Assembly: GCF_947039875.1 (NCBI RefSeq)
Contig: NZ_CAMRAN010000009.1
Span: 1 to 64,000 of the forward strand
Origin: an uncultured Photobacterium sp.
Lineage (GTDB): Bacteria; Pseudomonadota; Gammaproteobacteria; Enterobacterales; Vibrionaceae
Direction: 5' to 3'
Length of the DNA stretch: 64,000 nucleotides
Part shown: in pieces, positions 55,917 to 64,000 of the stretch
How positions within the stretch are numbered: the first letter of the stretch is position 1
Layout: each line of letters begins with the position of its first letter
Translations under genes and position numbers: made by a program
The notes under the pieces: model-generated
Database searches by the model: none
What the model saw: the letters and a program-made list of their open reading frames with translations, nothing else
What the model was told of the DNA's origin: nothing

Positions 55917-56159
55917 ATGTCTGATTTTAATGTAGCATCAGAGTTATTAGCACTGAAAGCGCAAACGAAAGCAATTCGTAATCGGAAATCGGTTAATAGA
56001 GTATCTAGACTTGATAAGTTTAAATTTGAATTGTTAGAGCTTTATCAAGCCGGGGCGAGTGTTGCTGAACTTCAGCGATGGCTAATGACAAATGCAAACA
56101 TACAAATTGCACATTCAACCATTTTAAGATGGTTAGATAAACAACAAAATGTAAAATAG
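55917..56159 (+). CDS. Small helix-turn-helix protein, 80 residues
   Basis: This is an 80-residue protein from the ATG with GGAGAG 6 bases upstream. A basic segment (RNRKSVNRVSRLDKFKFELLELYQ) is followed by a helix-turn-helix-like region (AGASVAELQRWLMTN...HSTILRWLDKQ). Proteins of this design are frequent on plasmids and integrative elements; the role is unknown. The in-frame ATG at 55866 has no support. Confidence 0.65.
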   Translation: MSDFNVASELLALKAQTKAIRNRKSVNRVSRLDKFKFELLELYQAGASVAELQRWLMTNANIQIAHSTILRWLDKQQNVK

Positions 56160-56209
56160 ATTTACCTGTGTAAGTAATAAAGAAACAAAAGTATCTAGAG
56201 TATATAAAC

Positions 56210-56494
56210 ATGAATATAATATATGATACGAATGTTATAAGCTGTGATAAGAATAAGCATCAAATAAAATGTAATGAGTGTCTAAAAATAACAGATCATT
56301 ACATATTAGCGTCAATTGAACAGTTTGGTACAACAACTGCCGATGAAGACGTGTATTGGAATTGTAAAAGTCAAATTATTCAGTGTCTTGAGTGTGATTT
56401 CGTGTCTTTTAGAACTGTATCAATTTGTTCTGAATGTCAAGCTTATGATGATAATGGTGAGTATTATTATCCTGAGAAAATAGAAAATCACTGA
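56210..56494 (+). CDS. Hypothetical protein with cysteine pairs, 94 residues
   Basis: The protein has CNEC, CLEC and CSEC pairs in its N-terminal, middle and C-terminal parts, suggesting one or two zinc sites, and an acidic tail (DDNGEYYYPEK). The HYILASIEQF...DEDVYWNCKSQIIQCLECDFVSF pattern is reminiscent of zinc-ribbon starts of DUF4145-like proteins but no such domain follows. The ribosome-binding site is weak. It ends at a strong hairpin (56517). Confidence 0.55.
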   Translation: MNIIYDTNVISCDKNKHQIKCNECLKITDHYILASIEQFGTTTADEDVYWNCKSQIIQCLECDFVSFRTVSICSECQAYDDNGEYYYPEKIENH

Positions 56495-56516
56495 TAGTAT
56501 TAAATAATAAAAAATA

Positions 56517-56555
56517 GTATGCCGATAATTATTCATGCAATAGTTATCGGCATAC
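56517..56555. terminator. Bidirectional terminator
   Basis: GTATGCCGATAATTATT pairs with AATAGTTATCGGCATAC (one mismatch) around a 5-base loop. It is A-rich to the left and followed by TTTTT to the right, between convergent small genes. Confidence 0.88.
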
Positions 56556-56561
56556 TGCTTT

Positions 56562-56870
56562 TTATTCAACAAAATTTAAAATTGCAGGGTGATTGTTATT
56601 ATTATATTGACTACTAGAATAGCAAAGTTTATTGGTTAATTGAGTATAAGTTATAGTATGTATTATTTTGTTTTTTTTGATAAAAATGGATGCTTTATCA
56701 AATGAAATGTCTGTTATTGTTTGTATTGATGAGTCTAAAATGCCAAGAACTAACCGAATACAATTATAGCGCTCAGATGCAGATAACCCAATGAGATTAG
56801 AGTTGTTTAAAATACTAAATTTAAGTTCAACATCTGAGGTGTTATTTAAATTTGTGACTTTAAAATACAT
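56562..56870 (-). CDS. Hypothetical protein, 102 residues
   Basis: This small protein is unrecognised, without signal peptide or membrane segment, rich in Asn, Ile and Ser. A central ERYNCIRLVLGILDSSIQ looks helical, and the remainder looks like beta strands. The ATG has only a weak AAGAAA upstream. Support is mainly the open frame and the shared terminator at its 3' end. Confidence 0.45.
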   Translation of the reverse strand: MYFKVTNLNNTSDVELKFSILNNSNLIGLSASERYNCIRLVLGILDSSIQTITDISFDKASIFIKKNKIIHTITYTQLTNKLCYSSSQYNNNNHPAILNFVE

Positions 56871-57578
56871 AGTTAATATTTCTTATTGATTTGATATAAA
56901 GATATTGTTTTTTTTATTGTAATTCTAATTATCTATCTATTGCAAATAAGAAAACGAAGCCAAATGATTAATAATTTATATTAAGTTAGATATTAATTCA
57001 AAAAATACTTATAAGGTAATGATAAGTGAAAAAATACACGCAAATATCTAAATAATTCATAAAAAATAAATATTAAAAGATAAAATAAAAATAGCGAAAA
57101 ATCATACTTATGGTTAAAGTTCATACTAAAAATAAAAAAGTAGTTAGAATAAAGTGATTATATGGTCAGATAAAAAGAAAGAGTACGGTTGTGTACAGTA
57201 ACCATCAATTAGGTAACCTTCCTGCTTTATCTCGTTATATTTCTACGAATATTTTCGCAAAGTGAATTTTAGTCTAGTTACGTGGAACTGAAGAGTTGCT
57301 ATCATCGTAGTTGTTACCAATCTTTTATTAAAGAACATACGCATGTTACTGATGAATGTTCTATTGAACTGGTTTGGTTGTGCTCAATACGCGAGTGATT
57401 TTGTGGGATTAATCACAGATTAGATTTTGTTTAATATACTCTTGAACAATTAATAGATAATAATATATCACTAGATTTGTATTGTGGTATATAACTGATT
57501 TTAACATGATGTGATATTAAGATTAAATTAAATTAAAATAAAGTTAAGTTTGTAAGTATTCATCATAAGGAAATGACG
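56871..57578. other. Gene-poor AT-rich region
   Basis: About 700 bases with no credible gene. A stretch of about 120 bases near 57272-57394 is open in one frame and reads protein-like (SSYVELKSCYHRSCYQSF), but it has no start codon and is closed by stops, so it may be a gene remnant. Confidence 0.5.
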
Positions 57579-57830
57579 ATGCAATGGGATGATGTAAATG
57601 GTCCACGATCTTTTTTTGGTAATGCGCCTGTCGATATAGATAAGCCTATTGCTATCGGAGAAATAGCTAAACTACGTGTAAATCGAAAGGAAATCAAAGT
57701 AAAAATCATAGATTTTTTATCTGAGATCATAAAGGGTGAGATCATTGACGCTAGCGTTGGAATTGGATTGGTGACAGGTGATATCGTTGAGTTTAAATCT
57801 CAAAACATTGTCACGTTATACCGTAATTAA
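57579..57830 (+). CDS. Small hypothetical protein, 83 residues
   Basis: This soluble protein is not recognised. The C-terminal two thirds alternate hydrophobic and charged residues like a small beta barrel (IAKLRVNRKEIKVKIIDFL, GDIVEFKSQNIVTL). The N-terminus is MQWDDVNGPRSFFGNAP. AAGGAA lies 6 bases before the chosen ATG; an ATG two codons upstream is possible. It stands alone. Confidence 0.55.
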   Translation: MQWDDVNGPRSFFGNAPVDIDKPIAIGEIAKLRVNRKEIKVKIIDFLSEIIKGEIIDASVGIGLVTGDIVEFKSQNIVTLYRN

Positions 57831-58240
57831 CTAATGGCGCAAAGATGATTTAATTGGCGAGGATATGTAAATCTAGTACTGAGTATTATAGTGCTATGTT
57901 TGCTTAATTAACGTGTGAGGCGTTGGTGTGATTATCACCGTGATTTTTTAGTTATAAGGCACTGCTTAAGTTATCAAATTATTTATTATAGTCCTCGCTA
58001 TTTTTTATTGATAAAAATACGTTTAATTTGTTAAATAAGTGAGATTATTGTTTTTTATATGTTCAATTAATGATGAAAATATATAGTGGTTATTTTTTAT
58101 TGTTGATATTGACGCATTATTGAGTGTTGATAATAACAATCTGTGATCGTTATTTTATTTTATTTATAATTGTTGACTCGTTTTTTTGTGAATTTACGCT
58201 ACGATAGCGGCTATTTCTCGTTCCTTTATTTAATTAGATC
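57831..58240. other. Intergenic region
   Basis: 410 bases without a gene. A short palindrome GGTGTGATTATCACC at 57925-57939 followed by six Ts may be a weak terminator of the preceding gene; the rest is AT-rich promoter-like DNA. Confidence 0.5.
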
Positions 58241-58630
58241 ATGAATATAAAAAAAGCGGCTCCTTATCTATTCGTTGCGTTAAGTTTTTTTGGCAGCATA
58301 TCAACTGCGCAGGCTTATGACCAGATTACACTTGGTCGTACTATTTTACTTAAACATGGTGAGCATGGCGCAAAAATTCCATTAGTCGTGTGTCGTAATA
58401 CCGATGCGATAAAAGTAAAAGCAGAACGAAACTTACACCTTGAGCGCATTAAAGTAACATTTCGAAATGGTGAAACGCGTAATGTTTCTTTCTATCGTGA
58501 TCTGAAGAAAAATCAAGAAACGAGCTGGCGTAAATTTTCATACAAGCGTTGTGTGAAGAAGCTAGAAGTGTACGGTAATTCTGACGGTACGCGTGCTGGT
58601 GTTAAAGTTTACGGTCGTCAAAAAGATTAA
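58241..58630 (+). CDS. Secreted DUF2541-like protein
   Basis: This is a 129-residue protein with a clear signal peptide (APYLFVALSFFGSISTAQA, cleavage before YDQ). The mature domain begins ITLGRTILLKHGEHGAKIPLV and ends with two basic Cys-containing strands (YKRCVKKLEVYG, AGVKVYG), similar in layout to the E. coli YaaI/DUF2541 family. Two Cys may form a disulfide. Periplasmic; function unknown. Confidence 0.68.
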   Translation: MNIKKAAPYLFVALSFFGSISTAQAYDQITLGRTILLKHGEHGAKIPLVVCRNTDAIKVKAERNLHLERIKVTFRNGETRNVSFYRDLKKNQETSWRKFSYKRCVKKLEVYGNSDGTRAGVKVYGRQKD

Positions 58631-58634
58631 CTAG

Positions 58635-58691
58635 AAAACACCATATGTCTTATCTTTATCATAAAGGATGAGACAATATGGAGTTGTTTTA
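58635..58691 (+). terminator. Imperfect terminator hairpin
   Basis: AAACACCATATGTCTTATC and GATGAGACAATATGGAGTTG form an imperfect stem followed by TTTT, just after the DUF2541-like gene. Confidence 0.55.
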
Positions 58692-59008
58692 TTTGGGTGT
58701 TTTAAGCCTGATATAATCGATTAAATTATAATAGCCCACTGTGTATTGATGCGTATTTTATCAGTGCAATCACTATATGTGAGTAATAATTATTAACATT
58801 TACTTTATTTTGATAAGTTGAAATAGCGTATATTCTGACTAAATATACTATTGTTATTGTTAGTCGATATATACCCATGAAAATTAAGGGCGCAATAAAA
58901 AGAGGCATTTTCTGCTATTCGATGCAGTAATATTCGCCTTATATTGATATTCTAATTCCATATGCAATTAGATGTTAATTGGTTCATGACTTATAAGGAT
59001 AAATGTTT
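58692..59008. other. Intergenic region upstream of the patatin gene
   Basis: About 320 AT-rich bases with no gene. Only the ribosome-binding site AAGGAT of the patatin gene is clear. Confidence 0.5.
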
Positions 59009-59860
59009 ATGACTGATACACCTAAGCGTGCTTTAGTTGTTGAAGGTGGTGCCATGCGTGGTATTTTTGCTACGGGTGTTTTAGACGCATTTCTTGAAAA
59101 AAATTATAACCCATTTGATTTTACGATTGGTGTGTCTGCTGGATCAATGGTGCTAATGGGTTACTTATGTAAAAACCATAAGCGTAATTATCAAGTCATC
59201 ACTGAGTATGCGCGTAGTAAGTCATTTATTAATTATTTTCGTTTTGCTAAAGGCGGCAATCTTATCGATATTGATTGGTTATGGTCTGAAAGTATTAATA
59301 ATCTACCATTAGAAATTGATAAATATGAAAGCCAAGGTATCCCTTTATTTGCGACAACGACCAATATTGTTACTGGCGATGCTGACTATATTGAAGTGAA
59401 GCGGGATAACTTACAAAGTTTGATGACAGCAACATGTGCATTACCGATTGTTTATCGTAACTTCCCCAAAGTGGATGGTATTGCCATGAGTGATGGTGGT
59501 ATTGCTGATCCTATTCCTGTTATTGAAGCTTATCGTCGTGGCGCGCGTGATATTACGGTTATTTTATCTCATGCACAGGCTAATTTTGTTCATAGCCATC
59601 AAGTTCCTTGGTTAACACGTAAAATATTCAAAACAACACCTGTATTTGGGCAAGAATTTCTTACAAAAGAATCACGGTATAACAAAGCATTGTATTTTAT
59701 CCGTAATCCACCTGCTGATTGCCGTATTACTGCGATTGTACCAAATAAAGATTTTTTGATTAAACGTTTAACACGTGATGTAAATAAATTAAACGCTGGA
59801 TATGAGTTGGGTCGCCAAGCTGGGTTTAAGATGATCAATGATGAGCAAGCATTAAGTTAA
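59009..59860 (+). CDS. Patatin-like phospholipase (YjjU-like)
   Basis: This is a lipid acyl hydrolase of about 283 residues. The oxyanion motif GGAMRG is near residue 14, the nucleophile elbow GVSAGS is near 42, and the catalytic Asp is in SDGGIADP near 165, so the Ser-Asp dyad is complete. Cytoplasmic by sequence, without signal peptide. ATG 59009 is preferred because AAGGA then lies 9 bases upstream; the ATG two codons before is too close to it. Confidence 0.88.
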   Translation: MTDTPKRALVVEGGAMRGIFATGVLDAFLEKNYNPFDFTIGVSAGSMVLMGYLCKNHKRNYQVITEYARSKSFINYFRFAKGGNLIDIDWLWSESINNLPLEIDKYESQGIPLFATTTNIVTGDADYIEVKRDNLQSLMTATCALPIVYRNFPKVDGIAMSDGGIADPIPVIEAYRRGARDITVILSHAQANFVHSHQVPWLTRKIFKTTPVFGQEFLTKESRYNKALYFIRNPPADCRITAIVPNKDFLIKRLTRDVNKLNAGYELGRQAGFKMINDEQALS

Positions 59861-59990
59861 TTGATGTGTGACGGAGTGTTATTTGATATTCAATATGAGT
59901 TTGGAAAATCGGGTAGTTAGATAGGTTTTCCTTTTTACCATGAGAGAGTATGGTATGAACTCAAAGAATATACTGTATTAGGAAAATAAT

Positions 59991-60644
59991 ATGAGCATTG
60001 TTGATGCTGCGGAAAAGCGTTATTCAACCAAAGTTTTTGATCCTTCTCGTAAGTTGAATGATGATCAATTACAACAAATTAAAGCGTTGATTCGATTAAG
60101 TGCTTCTAGTGTAAATTCACAGCCTTGGCATGTTATTGTCGCAGCAACCGATGATGCCAAGCAACGTATAGCAAAATCGGCTGAAGGCCCTTATGTTTTC
60201 AATAAGCCTAAAATGTTGGACGCTTCACATGTGCTCGTTTTTTGCTCAAAAACAGCTATTGATGATGATTATCTAAATGACTTATTAGCGTCTGAACAGC
60301 AAGATGGCCGTTTCTCTAATGAACAATCAAAACAGCGCATGGTTGATGGACGTAATTTCTTTGTTGATTTACATCGAAAAACCTTAGGTGATGCTGATCA
60401 ATGGATGCAAAAACAAGTGTACTTGAATATTGGTTCACTGCTATTAGGTGTTGCAGCCATGGGTATTGATGCGGTGCCGATTGAAGGTTTTGATTGTGAT
60501 ATTTTAGATAAAGAGTTTAATCTTAGCGCGCAAGGTTTTACTAGTTTAGTGGTAGTGCCTGTTGGCTACCATAGTGCGGATGATTTTAATGCCAATGTGC
60601 CTAAGTCACGCTGGCATGATGAACAAATTTTTACGGAGTGTTAA
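59991..60644 (+). CDS. nfsB: Oxygen-insensitive NAD(P)H nitroreductase (NfsB-like)
   Basis: This is a 217-residue FMN nitroreductase, the NfsB length. FMN-contact motifs: EKRYSTKVFDPSR at the N-terminus (RxS/T), SASSVNSQPWHVIV near 37, YLNIGSLLLGVAAMGIDAVPIEGFD near 142, and the C-terminal K-x-R (PKSRWHDE). It reduces nitroaromatics and quinones. The monooxygenase gene starts 3 bases downstream, so they are co-transcribed. Confidence 0.9.
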   Translation: MSIVDAAEKRYSTKVFDPSRKLNDDQLQQIKALIRLSASSVNSQPWHVIVAATDDAKQRIAKSAEGPYVFNKPKMLDASHVLVFCSKTAIDDDYLNDLLASEQQDGRFSNEQSKQRMVDGRNFFVDLHRKTLGDADQWMQKQVYLNIGSLLLGVAAMGIDAVPIEGFDCDILDKEFNLSAQGFTSLVVVPVGYHSADDFNANVPKSRWHDEQIFTEC

Positions 60645-60647
60645 CCC

Positions 60648-60938
60648 ATGATTTATTTATTAGCTGAAATTAAAGCAAACCCAAACTGTATTGAAAAAGC
60701 ACAAGCACTATTAGAGTCGCTAATTGCACCGACGCATTTAGAAAAAGGTTGTGAGAGCTACCAGTTGTTCGCTGATCAAAACGTCGATGGTTTATTTGTA
60801 ATGCAAGAAGTGTGGTTTTCTCAAGCACATCTTGATGAGCATTTAGCAAGTGCCCATTTTATGAATTTTTTAACAACAGCTGAAGAATACAAATTATTTG
60901 AATACGTGAAATTACATCCAATGAATTTGGTTGGTTAA
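60648..60938 (+). CDS. Antibiotic biosynthesis monooxygenase (quinol monooxygenase-like)
   Basis: This is a 96-residue ABM-fold protein, similar in size and pattern to YgiN: LLAEIKANPN first strand, PTHLEKGCESYQLFAD, and QEVWFSQAHLDEHLASAHF. Such dimers act on quinols without cofactor or protect against them. Pairing with a nitroreductase suggests quinone or electrophile detoxification, an inference. Its stop lies inside the first copy of a 38-bp duplication. Confidence 0.86.
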   Translation: MIYLLAEIKANPNCIEKAQALLESLIAPTHLEKGCESYQLFADQNVDGLFVMQEVWFSQAHLDEHLASAHFMNFLTTAEEYKLFEYVKLHPMNLVG

Positions 60939-61008
60939 TTTAGCTTAAATAAAAGCCACTATCTGTGTTTGGTTAATTTAGCTTAAATAAAAGCCACTAT
61001 CTGTGTTT
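60933..61008. repeat. Perfect 38-bp tandem duplication
   Basis: Bases 60933-60970 are repeated exactly at 60971-61008. The unit contains the end of the monooxygenase gene (GGTTAA) and the left arm of the terminator (AAAAGCCACT), so two left arms face one right arm. Exact identity points to a recent slippage event. Confidence 0.95.
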
Positions 61009-61041
61009 GCAGTTACAACAAACACTAGCAGTGGCTTTTTT
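60988..61041 (+). terminator. Terminator with duplicated left arm
   Basis: AAAAGCCACT pairs with AGTGGCTTTTTT. A second identical left arm lies 38 bases upstream at 60950. It is bidirectional in position, as the next gene is convergent. Confidence 0.8.
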
Positions 61042-61072
61042 ATCACTAAAAATTTGTTATGACTAACTATTA

Positions 61073-62959
61073 TTAAGCTATTATTGGACGTAATCCACTG
61101 ATGAACAATTGCTTATCGACATGATAATCGGTCGCGTAATGACGCAATTTACAGTCATTACCATCATGACAACCACAACTTAAACAACGTTTTGCTTCAT
61201 TTATTGCCGCTTGGTGGCTATAGCCTTTTTCAACTTCATTAAAACTTAAATGACGTGCGTTTACGTGCAGCTCTGACATCTGATTACGCATAACGTATGT
61301 TAAGGCATGTTCAAGCTGAGCTTCAATATCTGTTGAGTTATTATCTACAAGTAATGAGCGCATAATATTTTTAAGTTTATTGACATGATCAGGGCGAATT
61401 AAATGCCCACGTGCCACATTGCGCTCACGGAATGACTCAGTGTAGAGTTTTTCCATGTTGCCACCAAATTGCACATCGATTGCTTGAGCTGCTTTACGGC
61501 CATCTGCGATGGCTTCGATTGCAGTGGCTGGGCCGCGACGAAAATCACCAATACCAAAGATGTTATCAACGCCTGAATACATAGTTTGCTCGTCGGTATT
61601 GAGCGTATTCCAACGACTCATTGGTAGCTCAGTGGTTTCGTTAGCTAAAAAGTCAGTATTGGTTTTTTGTGATACAGCCGCTATTACTGTATCAAATTCA
61701 GCATAGATATATTCACCCGTCGCTTTAGGAGAACAACGTCCAGAAGCATCCGGTTCACCTAACGCCATAGTTTCTAATTTCACTTGGCAAATATGACCAT
61801 TGTCATCAGCAATATTTTCCACTGGATTAGTCAAAAATAGGAATTTAACCCCTTCGTGTTCTGCTTCTTCAATTTCATAAACTTCAGCCGGCATTTCATC
61901 ACGGGTACGACGATAAATAAGGGTAGTGTCTGCTCCTAAACGTAAGGCTGTTCGTGCGCAGTCAATCGCTGTATTTCCGCCGCCGATAACAGCTACTTTT
62001 TTACCAATGGTATAGTGTTTATCAAGCATTTGATCTTTTAAAAAGTCGACGCCAAGATAATGACCATTAAGATCGGTACCTTGATAATGCATTTCACTTG
62101 CAAGTGATGCCCCCACCGCTAAACAGACGGCATCATAGTTGTGTTGTAATGATGATAACGTAAAATCCGTCCCCAGCTTTTTATTGGTTTCAATCGTCAT
62201 ACCATTACGGCACATGATGTCAATTTCTTGATCTAAAATAGCTTTAGGTAAGCGGTATTCTGGAATGCCATAGCGTAACCAACCGCCAGCTTGAGGCATA
62301 GACTCAAAAACAGTGACGTTGTAACCTTCGTTACTTAAGAAGTAACCACAACTTAGTCCGCCAGGGCCTGCACCTACAATAGCAATATGTTGTGCTTTAG
62401 CTGTTTTTTGGACTGGGGTGTAAGCATGTAATGACGCCAAATCAATGTCAGCGGCATAGCGTTTTATTTGTCGAATCGCAATCGAACCATCTACCAATTT
62501 ACGCTGACATTTCGCTTCACAAAAAGCAGGGCATACACGACCAATAGACAATGGCATTGGTAGTGTTTTTTTGATGACTTCAATGGCTTTTTGAGGTTGA
62601 TTGGTTGCAATAAAATAGAGATAAGATTGAATATCAACATCTGCTGGGCAAGCAATTTGGCAAGGAGGAACACTGCAACTGATATTGGGTGCGGATAAAA
62701 TCTGTTCCAGCGCGTGTTTACGACGTTGAATTAATGCGGTCGATGTTGTGGTAACTACCATGCCTTCAGTCGGATGAATACGACACGCTTTAACTGTGCC
62801 GTGGTGTTCTATTTCAACATCGCATAGGTCACAGTTGTGATGAAAACCGTCAATATGACATAGTGATGGGATAGTAATACCACATTCTTCAGCAGCTTTG
62901 AGCAAGGTTAGACCTTGACTTACCTTGAATGTGTTACCGTCAATAATGATATTTACCAT
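61073..62959 (-). CDS. 2Fe-2S and GltD-like FAD oxidoreductase
   Basis: This is a 628-residue multidomain protein. Residues 1-75 form a NuoG-type 2Fe-2S domain with four Cys (LCHI, NCDLC, KAC). Residues 95-170 form the GltD/DPYD N-terminal ferredoxin-like domain (CSVPPCQIACP, RVCPAFCEAKC). Next come FAD (VGAGPGGLSCGY near 190) and NADPH (VIGGGNTAIDCAR near 330) sites, then a C-terminal Cys-rich tail (CLSCGCHDGNDC). This is the build of electron-transfer subunits (AegA- or FdhF-linked). No dehydrogenase partner is adjacent, so its role is open. Confidence 0.85.
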   Translation of the reverse strand: MVNIIIDGNTFKVSQGLTLLKAAEECGITIPSLCHIDGFHHNCDLCDVEIEHHGTVKACRIHPTEGMVVTTTSTALIQRRKHALEQILSAPNISCSVPPCQIACPADVDIQSYLYFIATNQPQKAIEVIKKTLPMPLSIGRVCPAFCEAKCQRKLVDGSIAIRQIKRYAADIDLASLHAYTPVQKTAKAQHIAIVGAGPGGLSCGYFLSNEGYNVTVFESMPQAGGWLRYGIPEYRLPKAILDQEIDIMCRNGMTIETNKKLGTDFTLSSLQHNYDAVCLAVGASLASEMHYQGTDLNGHYLGVDFLKDQMLDKHYTIGKKVAVIGGGNTAIDCARTALRLGADTTLIYRRTRDEMPAEVYEIEEAEHEGVKFLFLTNPVENIADDNGHICQVKLETMALGEPDASGRCSPKATGEYIYAEFDTVIAAVSQKTNTDFLANETTELPMSRWNTLNTDEQTMYSGVDNIFGIGDFRRGPATAIEAIADGRKAAQAIDVQFGGNMEKLYTESFRERNVARGHLIRPDHVNKLKNIMRSLLVDNNSTDIEAQLEHALTYVMRNQMSELHVNARHLSFNEVEKGYSHQAAINEAKRCLSCGCHDGNDCKLRHYATDYHVDKQLFISGLRPIIA

Positions 62960-63401
62960 TAATAGTCTCTATTCTTGTTATCGACTGAGAACAAAGTTGT
63001 ATTGATATCGTTAGTGTTTCTCAGTGATTTTTAATTATTTTATGAATTACTTAAAGGCTATATCCGTATAAGCCAAAGATGCGCATTGCTTATAACAAAG
63101 CAGAGGTTAGACGTATTAAATTGTCTGTTATATGTTCGTTGGCTAAATAGGGACGGCATCATAGCATGATGCCTTGGAGGTATAAAGAGAGCTATTGTCG
63201 GTTATGTTTTTATTTTTTACATTTAAAATCAATCAATTAAAATAGGTAATCGTTTGCTATGTGATGTTTTTATGGGAATTTTATTTGTAATAAACTTAAG
63301 GGCTAATCATAAGAAATCTGAATTATTACTGTTTGTTTTTAGGTTTGTTATTGTTGGGAATGCTTTGATGGTATAACCTAAAGCTCACGCAAGGGGGCAC
63401 A
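62960..63401. other. Intergenic region between divergent genes
   Basis: 442 bases containing the promoters of the minus-strand flavoprotein and the plus-strand phosphatase. No gene, RNA or repeat was recognised. Confidence 0.5.
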
Positions 63402-64000
63402 ATGTCAAAAAGCATATTTTTATTACGTCATGGTCAAACAGTTTTTAATGCACAACAGCGCTTACAAGGACATTGTAATTCTAACTTAACAGACTTGGGG
63501 CAACATCAAGCTGCTGCGATTGGTTTATCTCTAGAAAAAAAAATAGCAAATAAGCGTCAATGGACAATATATTCCAGCTCATTAGGCCGTGCGATGCAAA
63601 CTGCTGCAATCGTTGCTGAACAAATAGGTATTGATGTAAGTGAGATTGTACAAGATGCACGTTTACAAGAATTTTGTTTAGGTGATTGGGAACAAGCATA
63701 TATTCCTGATATTAAAGCAACACAGCCACGTCTTTGTGAACAACGTGATTGGTATTTAATGGCACCAAATGCTGAGTCTTATTATGCCGTTAAAGATCGT
63801 ATTGAAGATTTTCTTGCTGATGTTTCAGTGCCAGAAAATGTCATTGTTGTTTCTCATGGGCTAACAGGTGCTGTATTTCGTGGTGTTTATGTCGGCATGA
63901 CTTACAACGAAGTTTTTTCTCAAGATTTACCACAAGATGCTTATTTCTTATTAGCTAACGATAAAATCAGTCGTATTCAGTGTGATATCCACAGTGTCGC
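63402..64000 (+). CDS. Histidine phosphatase family protein, partial
   Basis: This open frame runs off the right edge after about 199 codons. The start ATG 63402 has AAGGGGG upstream. The phosphoglycerate-mutase-type motif LLRHGQT is at residues 7-13, YSSSLGRAMQTA near 55-66 and the second catalytic His in VVSHGLTGAVF near 148. It is likely a small-molecule phosphatase; substrate unknown. The C-terminus is outside the window. Confidence 0.88.
   Translation, partial: MSKSIFLLRHGQTVFNAQQRLQGHCNSNLTDLGQHQAAAIGLSLEKKIANKRQWTIYSSSLGRAMQTAAIVAEQIGIDVSEIVQDARLQEFCLGDWEQAYIPDIKATQPRLCEQRDWYLMAPNAESYYAVKDRIEDFLADVSVPENVIVVSHGLTGAVFRGVYVGMTYNEVFSQDLPQDAYFLLANDKISRIQCDIHSV

Noticed and set aside
57272-57394. 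Open stretch reading SSYVELKSCYHRSCYQSF, possibly a regulator fragment
   Set aside because: No start codon or ribosome-binding site, stops on both sides, and no family recognised; kept only as a possible remnant.

Overview
The window looks like chromosomal DNA of a marine gammaproteobacterium of the Vibrionaceae, most likely Photobacterium or a close relative. The evidence is a type VI secretion (T6SS) cluster in the Vibrio cholerae VCA0107-VCA0120 gene order, a Vibrio-type integron integrase remnant, YbiT, RoxA and NfsB-like proteins that read as Vibrionaceae versions, and AT-rich DNA. The genus is an inference; no rRNA or tRNA gene was seen.

Layout. (1) 0.3-20.2 kb: a lone PAAR gene facing away, then an uninterrupted 14-gene T6SS operon (tssB-tssC-tssE-tssF-tssG-FHA-tssJ-tssK-tssL-clpV-vasH-vasI-tssA-tssM). 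It encodes sheath, baseplate, membrane complex, recycling ATPase and a sigma-54 activator. No hcp, vgrG or recognisable effector lies in the window. (2) 20.5-31.4 kb: ordinary housekeeping genes (old-yellow-enzyme family, DUF3313 lipoprotein, RoxA, EamA transporter, TDT/TehA transporter, YbjQ, DUF3703, cyclophilin, YbiT, MarC, YkgJ), many separated by clear hairpin terminators. (3) 31.5-37.4 kb: a thiamin salvage operon on the minus strand (thiD-thiZ-thiX-thiY-tenA-thiM-thiE) preceded by a TPP riboswitch and a sigma-70-like promoter.

(4) 37.5-45.8 kb: an accessory island that I read as a broken-up chromosomal integron. Five near-identical 55-bp attC-like sites follow five coding units (a DUF2971 protein, an FPQT-repeat protein, a DUF3644 protein, a metallo-beta-lactamase-fold protein and a Fic toxin-antitoxin pair). 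A sixth, canonical 107-bp attC precedes the Fic pair. In four units the first bases of the cassette are the reverse complement of its last bases, as expected for integron cassettes. An integron integrase gene (intI) is truncated before its catalytic HxxR/H/Y residues, and three copies of an attI-like block sit before cassettes. Palindromic AGGACAGCCATA / TATGGCTGTCCT elements litter the island and abut the broken ends of both integrase fragments. A REP-associated tyrosine transposase (RAYT) at 48.0 kb is flanked by the same motif and is the obvious candidate for having spread it.

(5) 45.8-64 kb: an oxidoreductase and a cysteine hydrolase, the RAYT, a polysaccharide deacetylase, DUF1275, then an isolated ureABC urease with a complete active site but no accessory genes in view. 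It is followed by an unusual protein of three tandem RidA domains. Small unknown genes, a patatin, a nitroreductase/monooxygenase pair, a 2Fe-2S/GltD-like flavoprotein and the start of a histidine phosphatase complete the window.

Main leads: the repeated single-cassette integron modules and their REP/RAYT breakpoints, the accessory-free urease with a fused triple RidA, and the small cassette proteins.
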